Shown: in pieces, positions 35,869-43,756 of the stretch
Numbering within the stretch: the stretch's first letter is position 1
Layout: the number at the start of each line of letters is the position of its first letter
Assembly: GCF_002215035.1 (NCBI RefSeq)
Contig: NZ_NKFP01000006.1
Location: forward strand, 1,500,530 to 1,564,529
Direction of reading: 5' to 3'
Length of the DNA stretch: 64,000 bases
Source: Leptolyngbya ohadii IS1
GTDB lineage: Bacteria > Cyanobacteriota > Cyanobacteriia > Elainellales > Elainellaceae
Made by a program: the position numbers and the translations under genes
Notes under the pieces: generated by a model
Databases searched by the model: none
Seen by the model: the letters and a program-made list of their open reading frames with translations, nothing else
Told to the model about the DNA's origin: nothing

Positions 35869-36882
35869 ATGGAAGTTCTTCCACTTACTTCAACCTTTGA
35901 TTTTGAGGTCATACTGCTCAACGCCTTTGGGCATGAACTGAAGCGGGAGTGCCGACAAGCCAGCAGTTTTACTGAAGTGTTAGACAGTGGTACTGCTTTA
36001 GACATGGTTCAAGTTCCAGCAGGAATGGCTCAGCTTGGTTCGCCGGAAACTGAACTGGGGCGATCGGACAGCGAACAGGAGTTGCAGGTGGTCAACCTCC
36101 CCTCGTTCTTCATAAGCAAATACCCTATCACCCAGGCGCAGTGGAAAGCTGTCGCACTTCTCCCCGAAGTAGATCGCTCTCTCGAACTTGAACCTGCCTA
36201 TTTTCCGGGCATCAGTCGCCCGGTCGAGCAAATATCCTGGTATGACGCGATTGAATTTTGTGCCAGATTATCGAGAGCAACGGAGCGATCGTATCGTTTA
36301 CCCACCGAGGTTGAGTGGGAATATGCCTGTCGAGCCGGGACAACGACACCATTTCACTTCGGCGAAACCATAACGACCGATTTAGCCAATTATTGTGGCG
36401 AGCACCACTCCAGCAAAAGGCGAAGGCAAGGCAATTGGTACAGTGGCTCATACGGAGAAGGTCCGACAGGCAGCGATCGGAAAGAGACAACAGCAGCGGG
36501 TTACTTTCAAATCGCAAACGGCTTCGGGCTGTACGATATGCATGGGAATGTTTGGGAGTGGTGTTGTCTGCATTCAACAGCGGCAGGTGAAGAGTCAGAG
36601 CTACAACCTCTGCGAGGTGGGTCCTGGAAATCTTCGCCTGTCGCCTGTCGAGCCGCCTCTCGTTGGCTAAAACTTGCAGGTAGCAAAGAAGCGTTTGTTG
36701 GCTTTCGAGTTGTTCACTCTACAGCCGATAATCGTCCTAACCCTGAGAAGCTTTTACCGAGGGAGATATCCCAGAGCATCCTTTCAAATTCGCCGGTATC
36801 TGGCAACGTTACCATCGGGAATATCACTCAGCACATTATCGTCAATTCTTATTCTCCGGATCACACTCAATCTGATGGTTAA
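35869..36882 (+). CDS. Formylglycine-generating-enzyme (SUMF1)-like protein with GNITQ tail
   Basis: About 337 aa from ATG 35869; the frame is open to TTG 35824, so the N-terminus is uncertain. A short strand region (TFDFEVILLNAFG) precedes the FGE/SUMF1 domain. The domain contains MVQVPAGMAQLGSPETE, SKYPITQAQWKAV, PVEQISWYDAIEFC, YRLPTEVEWEYACRAG, YDMHGNVWEWC and LRGGSWKSSP with CRAASRW, ending VGFRVV. Prokaryotic members either make formylglycine or serve as ligand-binding domains (as in DGR-type variable proteins). The C-terminal extension ends SGNVTIGNITQHIIVNSY, the same tail type as the 29030 protein. It is divergent from the helicase-PLD gene. Confidence 0.82.
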   Translation: MEVLPLTSTFDFEVILLNAFGHELKRECRQASSFTEVLDSGTALDMVQVPAGMAQLGSPETELGRSDSEQELQVVNLPSFFISKYPITQAQWKAVALLPEVDRSLELEPAYFPGISRPVEQISWYDAIEFCARLSRATERSYRLPTEVEWEYACRAGTTTPFHFGETITTDLANYCGEHHSSKRRRQGNWYSGSYGEGPTGSDRKETTAAGYFQIANGFGLYDMHGNVWEWCCLHSTAAGEESELQPLRGGSWKSSPVACRAASRWLKLAGSKEAFVGFRVVHSTADNRPNPEKLLPREISQSILSNSPVSGNVTIGNITQHIIVNSYSPDHTQSDG

Positions 36883-37302
36883 TGGCTCTTATCCCTTCTC
36901 CGACTCCCCTTTAAGAAATCGTTGACTTCCCCTTCATCAACTTACTGAGTTCATATGCTGGTACGCGGCTGTCCCATGCTGCTCAATCTTGAATCTGTAG
37001 GGCAGACAGAACCCTTCTTCAAGTTTGGTTCCTTGTTGAACATCGCTCAAATTGCTTGTGGCGAAATGATTAATGTCATGCCCAGACATGTGGAAGCCCT
37101 GACTGATATCTGATTGCTCCCTGCTCAGTCAGCCCAGGCGATTGTGCAGCAAATTGAACAAGAACTGGAGACGTTACAGCAATCTCATCCTGTTTATCGG
37201 TGCACGTTGGAGATTCTGCAAACCGAGCCTGCCTACCTTACCGATCCGCACCATGAGTTTGTGCAGATTTTGAGGCGGAATGCGAGCCAATACAGGGCAG
37301 AT
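36883..37302. other. Region of gene fragments
   Basis: A 420-bp stretch with short plus-strand open frames. One runs from 36957 to 37113 (52 codons). Another continues from about 37114 to 37431 (LPAQSAQAIVQQIEQELETL, helical). No domain recognised and no good ribosome sites. The second overlaps a Uma2 fragment on the other strand, so at least part is relic DNA. Confidence 0.35.
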
Positions 37303-37500
37303 TCATACACTGGTTCGATCGAAAAAGAAGTTCCCCTGGTCTCGAACGGGGCAGGCAGTGTCGGAAACGTGATCAGTCGGTTGTTCGACAACCAGTCCAT
37401 TCAAGAGTTCAACCTGGCGATCGAGGAATAATCCGGCATCGATCAGGGTGTGATAGTCGCGTATTGTCCAGCGAACAAGAGTTGCTGATTGGGTCATCAT
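37303..37500 (-). pseudogene. Truncated Uma2-family gene (N-terminus only)
   Basis: The first 40 codons read as a Uma2 N-terminus (RWTIRDYHTLIDAGLFLDRQ, then VELLNGLVVE). After that the sequence leaves the family pattern and stops after 65 codons instead of about 190. The catalytic region is absent. It lies just downstream of the two-gene DUF5678 operon on the same strand. Confidence 0.65.
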
Positions 37501-37513
37501 TCATCTTCCTCCG

Positions 37514-37891
37514 CTAATTCCTCTGATTCCGCCTGAAACAGGGGCAGTGCTTCGCCGCCACTCTTTCGCGCTCACCCAACTGGACATCAGGGTCATGCTG
37601 TATCGACATCTGCTCCGAAGCTGCCGTAAAAGCTCCACCTACTGAAAAGCGTGGCTCGTGCAAGAGAACCTGCCGAATCAATAGATCACGGTAGCCCTGC
37701 TGTTGATACACCCGACGCAGCAATGCCTTGTCATCACGGTCATGGTGAAGCACCACACCGTTTTCAAATACGACAAATTCACCATCGTACTGGTTTAGCA
37801 AATCGGGTTTCATCTGTTCGTACAAAGTCTCCTGTTGCCTCAGATCATCAATTCGCTCTAGCGATAATTGTTCTTCAGGGCGATCGCTCAT
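37514..37891 (-). CDS. DUF5678-like small protein
   Basis: 125 aa from ATG 37891, which overlaps the upstream stop as ATGA. The central segment LLNQYDGEFVVFENGVVLHH, followed by DKALLRRVYQQQG, fits the DUF5678 pattern: a small strand-rich domain widespread in cyanobacteria beside small partner genes, often near proteases or toxin-antitoxin-like modules. Function unknown. It is translationally coupled to the gene at 37888-38085. Confidence 0.6.
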   Translation of the reverse strand: MSDRPEEQLSLERIDDLRQQETLYEQMKPDLLNQYDGEFVVFENGVVLHHDRDDKALLRRVYQQQGYRDLLIRQVLLHEPRFSVGGAFTAASEQMSIQHDPDVQLGERERVAAKHCPCFRRNQRN

Positions 37892-38085
37892 TGTTTCTCC
37901 TGCTGAGGGCTGGTTTGGTTCTGGATTGAAGGAATTTGTGCCGCCGTCAGCACCACCACCTTGCCATCCTGCCACACCGCAATTGGCTCTCCTAACTTAC
38001 GGTGTCGTTCGATGGCATGGGCGATCGCTGCTCTGACGGCAGCCCGAATTCTTCGATGTTTCGCTTGAATCTCATCTTCAGCCAT
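37888..38085 (-). CDS. Small cyanobacterial protein paired with the DUF5678-like gene
   Basis: 65 aa. A basic helical first half (EIQAKHRRIRAAVRAAIAHA) leads into a short strand motif (GEPIAVWQDGKVVVLTAAQI) that recurs in small cyanobacterial proteins. Its TGA overlaps the next ATG. The coupled pair could be a two-component module with an antitoxin-like first member, but nothing proves that. Confidence 0.6.
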   Translation of the reverse strand: MAEDEIQAKHRRIRAAVRAAIAHAIERHRKLGEPIAVWQDGKVVVLTAAQIPSIQNQTSPQQEKQ

Positions 38086-38309
38086 TGCCCCTCCTGCAAA
38101 TTTAAGTCCAGGTATCTCGATCGTAGATAACGGGTGTCTCTTTAAGTTTCAGAACTAGAGCCTTGCACGTTGATCCAGTCCTCATATCAGCAAAGGATTC
38201 AGGGTGCGGTTACGCTGACGTATTTCCTGCTGTTGGAGGACACTTGCGGTCTGCCGGATCTCCTGCTTGCCCAGTTTTGAACTGACATAAAGGCAGAACC
38301 GAATGCAAC

Positions 38310-38924
38310 TCAAAGCTCGTTGATCCACACCACAAATTGTTCCGTAGCCCCCACATTCTTCCAGCATTCGCCCCCGTATTCGGCACTCCAGTATGGCGCG
38401 ATCGGATGATCAAGATTCCCGTTCTGCCACACTTGCCACTTATAGACGCTCCCCTCGACCTGCACGATCGCATGCATGACCCACTCCCAGCGGTACGCGA
38501 CTCTTACGATGCGCCAGCTTCGCCCCCTACTGGTGGAATGCGTGGCTAATGACTGTTCCAGAACTTCCAGGGCGATCGTCAGATCGACAGGTTCCCAGTC
38601 CCGACAGATGTTAGGTTCGGTGATGCCCACGCCCGCTCCGGCTGGACAAACCGCGCAGACAATCGCAGGATTGTGATTCCGGTTCAGGTAGCGGCAGGTG
38701 ACACAGCAGCGGGATAACGGCGAGGGCTGCTGCTGGAGGCGTTCCTGCCACTCCTCCTGCTCAACAAGTTGGGAGAGGCGGAGCACTTCCTCCTCATCCG
38801 CTAAGGCTTCCAGCCAGTCTTCCACATCCAAATCGCACTCAGGCTCGCTCGCAGACAGATCCCCCTGGAGCATCGACTCGTCCAGATCAATATCGACATC
38901 GATCGCATAGTGGGGAAAGCTCAT
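38310..38924 (-). CDS. Hypothetical protein with Cys-rich zinc-ribbon-like segment
   Basis: 204 aa from ATG 38924 (GAGGAC upstream; an earlier Met has no ribosome site). Acidic N-terminus (DVDIDLDESML). A Cys cluster in the middle reads CCVTCRYLNRNHNPAIVCAV with CPAG and NICRDWEP after it, which could bind zinc. The C-terminal beta-rich domain (SWRIVRVAYRWEWVMHAIV, then VYKWQVWQNGN) is Trp-rich. No family recognised. It lies 154 bp downstream of the IS-truncated gene on the same strand. Confidence 0.55.
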   Translation of the reverse strand: MSFPHYAIDVDIDLDESMLQGDLSASEPECDLDVEDWLEALADEEEVLRLSQLVEQEEWQERLQQQPSPLSRCCVTCRYLNRNHNPAIVCAVCPAGAGVGITEPNICRDWEPVDLTIALEVLEQSLATHSTSRGRSWRIVRVAYRWEWVMHAIVQVEGSVYKWQVWQNGNLDHPIAPYWSAEYGGECWKNVGATEQFVVWINEL

Positions 38925-39077
38925 GGTTGTGTCCTCAGCGGTGCTGCAAGAGCGGTTAGCTCTGCCGTCCAACTCATAATTCCAGGATGCATGCTGATAT
39001 ATCGGATGGCTGGACGAGAAGCAGACCAACCCTGAGTAAACACTCCCATCCGTTCACTTCTGTGACCCATTCCTGCT

Positions 39078-39929
39078 CTACGCCAACTTTAAGCCCAGTC
39101 GATTGACTCGACAATAGCTGTCATGGGTCTGGAGCAGTGGCTCAAATTGGGGCAGAATCTCCGAGTTGCCGAGGACTTCAATCAGGTGGCAGACCGCGTA
39201 GGGACTCGAATGGGGCAACACTAACCCGGTGATGCGATCGTAAACGAACTGCTCTTGGTGCTCTCGATCCACGCGCCAGGGTTTAGGAGTCAGTCTTGCT
39301 CTGAAGGTTCCCTGAAACTGACAGAGCCGGGAATATAACGGATCGACATAAAGGCTGCTCATGACCCGATGTGTGGCAGGGTCGAGGGGATCAGAAAGCT
39401 GGGTGATGCAAAAATGGCGTAGCCCATTTCGTGTCCGGTAAACCCGAAAGCCCAAGTCAGGAAACTGCTGAACCAGGCTTTCGACTGCGGCGATCGCCTG
39501 CTCCTGACTCAGGGCAACCTGCGAGCTTGAAACACAATCCTGGATCTTGTCCTGCTCAGATGCAGCAATATCAACATCCACAATCATCATGGAATCGCAA
39601 TTCAAAACCAAACAACCGTAGCGGTTCCTCGTGACAATGCCCTGCGGCTGACCGTCGTGGCTGATCTCGTGGACGATCGGTTCATCCGCCACGGAATACT
39701 GCCCGTTTTCCAACTCGTACCACTGTGGGGCAAATGAAGTGTCTCCGATCGCAACCCGGCTCAAACATGCGAGTGCGTTTCGTTCCTGAAGCGATAGTCT
39801 TCCCGTCCACCTGGACAGCACATTACTGTTATCGCGATCGGGGTTTGCCTGGAGGATTAGCTCGGTCACATACTCCTGCACCTCTGCTGCTACATCCTGC
39901 ACTCCCCGCTTCTTTGAAGTGGTCCCCAA
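39078..39929 (-). pseudogene. IS-truncated paralogue of the 53478-54398 gene
   Basis: The sequence aligns along its length with the protein encoded at 53478-54398 (shared RNRYxCLxLNCD, VDVD, GFRVYxTRNGLR, FRARLTPKPWRV, HDSYCRVxRLGL) but lacks the first 30 or so residues. The reading frame begins inside the left end of the IS3 element with a TTG (39929), so the native start has been lost. The other side of the IS is a CRISPR repeat, not the missing 5' part. The remaining 3' part has no internal stop. Confidence 0.7.
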
Positions 39930-39982
39930 AAACTGGACAGGTAGCTAAGCTCTGAACGTCCTACTTATGCTAGAGGTAGTTC

Positions 39983-40300
39983 ATGGCAAATAAACGCAAA
40001 CAATACAGTGCCCAATTCAAGGCTAAAGTCGCTCTTGCTGCAATTCGAGGTGAGAAGACGGTTGCAGAGTTAGCAAGCCAGTATGAAGTTCATCCGACGA
40101 TGATCAACAACTGGAAACGGCAACTGCTGGAAGGAGCGAGCAACGTCTTCGAGTCTGGTAGTGCTACTCCCCCTGCACTGGGCGACCAGCAGGCGCAGAT
40201 TGATGAACTGTACCGGCAGATTGGACAACTCAAGGTGGAACGAGATTTTTTAGCCAACAGGTCAGCACAGTTGGGCTTGAAGCTCGAAAAGCCCTGGTGA
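39983..40300 (+). CDS. IS3-family OrfA (transposase helix-turn-helix subunit)
   Basis: A 105-aa HTH protein (QYSAQFKAKVALAAIRGEKT, then YEVHPTMINNWKRQLLEGA) with a leucine-rich coil (IDELYRQIGQLKVERDFL). It binds the IS ends and, when joined to OrfB, forms the transposase. The stop overlaps OrfB as GTGA. Confidence 0.88.
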   Translation: MANKRKQYSAQFKAKVALAAIRGEKTVAELASQYEVHPTMINNWKRQLLEGASNVFESGSATPPALGDQQAQIDELYRQIGQLKVERDFLANRSAQLGLKLEKPW

Positions 40301-41124
40301 TAGCTGACCATCCTGACCTCAGTATTGTGCAGCAATGTCGATTGCTCCAACTTGCCCGTTCCAGCCTGTATTATCAGCCGAAAACCCCGTCAGATGAGGA
40401 GTTAGAGTTACTGCGCCTGATTGACCAGCAGTATTTAGAAACCCCCTTCTATGGCAGTCGCAAGATGACAGTTTTCCTGCAACAACAGGGCTATCGCATT
40501 AATCGCAAACGAACGCAGCGATTAATGCGACAGCTTGGACTCCAGGTGATCTATCCCAAGCCAAACTTGAGCAAGCCCCACCCAGAACATCGGGTTTATC
40601 CCTATCTGCTACGAGACTTGGCGGTAACAACACCGAATCAAGTTTGGTGTACCGACATCACTTATTTGCCTGTACTCAAAGGACACTTTTATCTGGTTGC
40701 CATCATGGATTGGTATAGCCGCAAAGTGCTGACATGGCGCATCTCAAACACAATGGACGTAGGGTTCTGCCTGGATGCTCTCCAACAGGCACTATCAGAC
40801 TATGACAAGCCGGAGATTTTTAATTCTGATCAAGGCAGCCAGTTCACAGCGAATGCGTTCACAGGTTGCCTCAAAGCGGCTGAGGTAAACATTAGCATGG
40901 ATGGACGAGGGCGATGTCATGACAATATCTTTATTGAACGGTTGTGGCGGTCGATAAAGTACGAGTTAATTTACCTGAAGGCATTTGAGGATGGAAGACA
41001 TCTATATCAGGAGGTTGGGCAATGGTTTGAATGGTACAACCAGGAGAGATTCCATCAAGCACTGGAATACAAAACACCAAATCAGGTGTATTATCAAGAC
41101 AACGATATTGAGAACGTAAGTTAG
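40297..41124 (+). CDS. IS3-family OrfB (DDE integrase-type transposase)
   Basis: A 275-aa catalytic subunit with an HTH_21 segment (ETPFYGSRKMTVFLQQQGY) and the rve integrase core. The DDE triad is visible as VWCTDITYLP, FNSDQGSQFT and, 35 residues later, NIFIERLWRSIKYE. It begins at GTG 40297 overlapping the orfA stop. In this family, expression usually uses a -1 frameshift or coupling. The gene looks intact. Confidence 0.9.
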   Translation: MIADHPDLSIVQQCRLLQLARSSLYYQPKTPSDEELELLRLIDQQYLETPFYGSRKMTVFLQQQGYRINRKRTQRLMRQLGLQVIYPKPNLSKPHPEHRVYPYLLRDLAVTTPNQVWCTDITYLPVLKGHFYLVAIMDWYSRKVLTWRISNTMDVGFCLDALQQALSDYDKPEIFNSDQGSQFTANAFTGCLKAAEVNISMDGRGRCHDNIFIERLWRSIKYELIYLKAFEDGRHLYQEVGQWFEWYNQERFHQALEYKTPNQVYYQDNDIENVS

Positions 41125-41223
41125 AACGATACAGAGAATGAAAGTAACCCCTAGTTCTAGAGCTTAGCCTAGCTCTTGGCGGCAAAGTTGTCCAGTCGAT
41201 GGGGTCCACCTTAGATCGCCAGG

Positions 41224-41404
41224 GCGACGATCATTACCAAACCCTTTCAGGGATTGAAACTCCAGCCGCAATATCAGATCCAAAGGGAATGATCGGGCGA
41301 CGATCATTACCAAGCCCTTTCAGGGATTGAAACCTGTATCTGCGTCATAACCCAGATATCGCCCGATCGCGCAGATCGTTACTCAACCCTTTCAGGGATT
41401 GAAC
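41224..41404 (+). CRISPR. Three-repeat CRISPR array remnant, no cas genes nearby
   Basis: Repeats at 41224-41260 and 41297-41333 (37 bp, one mismatch) and a degenerate third at 41369-41404. All share CCCTTTCAGGGATTGAA, and the first two end GATTGAAAC, typical of cyanobacterial type I/III arrays read on the plus strand. Spacers are 36 bp (41261-41296) and 35 bp (41334-41368). The third repeat has several changes (GCGCAGATCGTTACTC at its 5' side), as is usual for the distal end. The leader side is cut 15 bp upstream by the IS3 element. No cas gene occurs in the window. tnsC begins about 35 bp downstream once the IS630 element is discounted. Confidence 0.9.
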
Positions 41405-41433
41405 GATACTATGGGTTAATTTTTATAGACTAG

Positions 41434-42720
41434 TACTTGGCGGCAGAAGTAAACCTATTATTGAGGGGTAGGGTTTAGAGAATGCTGTATGCCTGGACGC
41501 CGCCCGCAATCGTTGAGTTTGACCGAGAGTGAAAAAGCCAGCCTCGAACAGATCGTCAAACGTCCGAGTACGCCGCAGCAGATCGCGCAACGGGGACGCA
41601 TCGTGCTGAAAGCCAATGAAGGCAAGAATCATGCTCAGATCGCGCGTGAGTTAGATATCAGTCTGGATATGGCAAGGCTATGGCGACACCGCTGGTTAGA
41701 GTTAGCCGAGAGCAACTTGCCGATAGCAGAGCGATTATCCGATGCTGAACGTCCGGGCGCACCAGCGAAATTTACACTGGAACAACAGGTGCAATTAATG
41801 GCAATCGCTTGTGAAGACCCAGGGTTAAGCGGACGACCGATTAGCCATTGGACGGGGCGGGAGCTGGCGGATGAGTTAGTCAAACGGGGCATTGTCGAAA
41901 GTATTAGTCCGCGTCATGTGGAACGGTTGCTGGAGCAAGCCGAAATCAAACCGCACAAAAGCCGTTACTGGCTTCACCCCCCCCTACGACCCAGAATTTG
42001 AGACGAAAGTGGCTGAAGTCTCGCAACTGTACCTGGACGCGCCAACGCTGTTGCAGCAAGGAGAACGGGTGATATCAATCGACGAGATGACGGGGATTCA
42101 AGCCTTGCAACGCCAGTACACTGATGCACCAACTCGTCCGGGGCAGGTCCAGAAACGCGAGTTTGAGTACATTCGGCATGGCACGCAATGTTTGATTGCC
42201 AACTTTGATGTCGCCACTGGCAGCATTGTCAGTCCCACGATTGGTGAGCGTCGCACTGAAGCCGATTTTGCCGCTCATGTGCAACAACTCCTGACAAGTG
42301 ACAAGAGTGTGCAACGCTGGCATTTGGTAAGTGATTGTCTCAACACTCATCAGTCTGAGAGCTTAGTGCGTCTAGTGGCACAGTGGGAAGGCATCGACAC
42401 TGACTTGGGCATCAAAGGCAAGTGTGGGATTCTGCAATCGATGCACTCCCGTGCTGCGTTCTTATCCGACCCCACGCATCGCATTGTCTTCCACTACACG
42501 CCTAAACATTGCTCCTGGCTGAATCAAATTGAGGTGTGGTTCAGTATTTTGACGCGAAAACTGTTGAGGCGTGGCAACTTCTGCTCGAAAGCCGACTTGA
42601 AGGGGCAACTTTTAGCGTTCATTGACTACTTCAACCAGACGATGGCAAAGCCCCTGCAATGGACGTTTAAGGGTAAATTGTTGGTAATCTAATTCGTTGG
42701 CTTACTTGTGCCGCCAAGTA
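41434..42720 (+). mobile_element. IS630-family insertion sequence in a TA target
   Basis: About 1.28 kb bounded by TACTTGGCGGCAGAAGTAAA on the left and its near-perfect complement (TTACTTGTGCCGCCAAGTA) on the right, with TA at both edges as expected for the IS630/Tc1 superfamily. It separates the CRISPR remnant from the tnsC start, which lies 7 bp beyond the right end. Confidence 0.88.
41489..42692 (+). CDS. IS630-family transposase in two overlapping frames
   Basis: The first frame (41489-42001) gives the HTH part ([20 protein letters not shown], then [20 protein letters not shown]). The second frame (41892-42692) gives the DDE catalytic part ([49 protein letters not shown]). The switch falls at a run of eight C at 41977-41984, after [10 protein letters not shown] -1 slip on that run would join them, as in IS630 elements that use programmed frameshifting. 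A simple indel mutation is the alternative. Confidence 0.85.
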
Positions 42721-43756
42721 ATAGGAATGACTGTTGACAGATTATTTCCTCTTGATTTACTACAAAAATCTAAGGCGGAAAGGCTTGCTTACTTCGAAAA
42801 CTACACAATGGAACACCCTCACCTTGAGAAGGCTTTCAAGCGAATTAAGCCAATAATCCGCTATCCAGGCGAAACCAAAATTATTAACATTGTTGGACCA
42901 ACTGGAGCTGGCAAAACGACTTTGCGTAAGCTTCTCGAGAAATGGATTGTTGAGGAGCTAATTCATACTTTGCAATTTAACCCAGGACGTTTGCCTTTTG
43001 CTAGTGTAACAGCATCTTTGCATGAGAAAACCGGCATCTTTGACTCCAAAACGCATTGGATTCGTTGCCTGGAGGCTTTAAAGGAGCCCAAAGAATTCAT
43101 TAAGCACAAGATAAATTATGGAGCTTCAAATGTCTTTTACGATGATCGTGGGCAGCTTGTTGTTAAACCAAAGGTGCTGCAAACAGAATTAGGATGGGCA
43201 ACAGAGCAAGCACTTAAGAATCGAAATCCAGTTGCTTTTTTCGTTGATGAAGCTCATCATACTCTTTGTGTAACTAGTGGACGTAAACTCTCAGACATAC
43301 CAGAAGCATTTAAATCATTAGCGATTTTGACTGGCGTAGTGCATTGCCTGATAGGCACTTATGATCTATTAACTCTGCAAGATATTGGTGACCAATTAAC
43401 GAGACGAAGTGTATACATTCATCTACCACGTTATGATGCTGAGTATATAGAAGATCGAGAAATTTGGAAGGATATTATTTGGACACTACAAGCACAGATT
43501 CCGATTATCGAGCAACCGGATTTAGAAGCGCACTGGGAGTTCTTATACGACCGATGCCTTGGATATATGGGAATACTTAAGGATTTGATCTTGCGAGCTT
43601 TTGCAGATGCGTTGGAAGAGGATGCATGTACAATCACCCTCAACCACATAGAGGGGCGTGTAGCAGAGCCAGGAATGTGCTTCAACTATTGCGCGACAAT
43701 TACCATAACCGGATCGAAAACAGTGACTTGACCGGATATCAGATCGACTGTAGGGG

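Larger units (their letters stand above)
39920..41208 (+). mobile_element. IS3-family insertion sequence
   Basis: About 1.29 kb with imperfect terminal inverted repeats. The left end starts TGGTCCCCAAAAACTGGACA and the right end, read inward, starts TGGACCCCATCGACTGGACA. It encodes orfA and orfB. No target duplication is apparent. The left flank is a truncated gene and the right flank a CRISPR repeat 15 bp away, so a rearrangement has joined unlike sequences at this element. Confidence 0.85.

Noticed and set aside
37114-37431. Plus-strand ORF of 105 codons as a real gene
   Set aside because: No recognisable domain or ribosome site, and it overlaps a clear Uma2 N-terminal fragment on the other strand.
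120-40000. GCGATCGC octamers as regulatory palindromes
   Set aside because: They match the HIP1 repeat common across cyanobacterial genomes, occurring inside genes as well as between them, and are not specific operators.
42697-42726. TTG start of tnsC inside the IS630 right end
   Set aside because: These codons belong to the IS630 terminal repeat. ATG 42727, with TAGGA just ahead, gives the native start.
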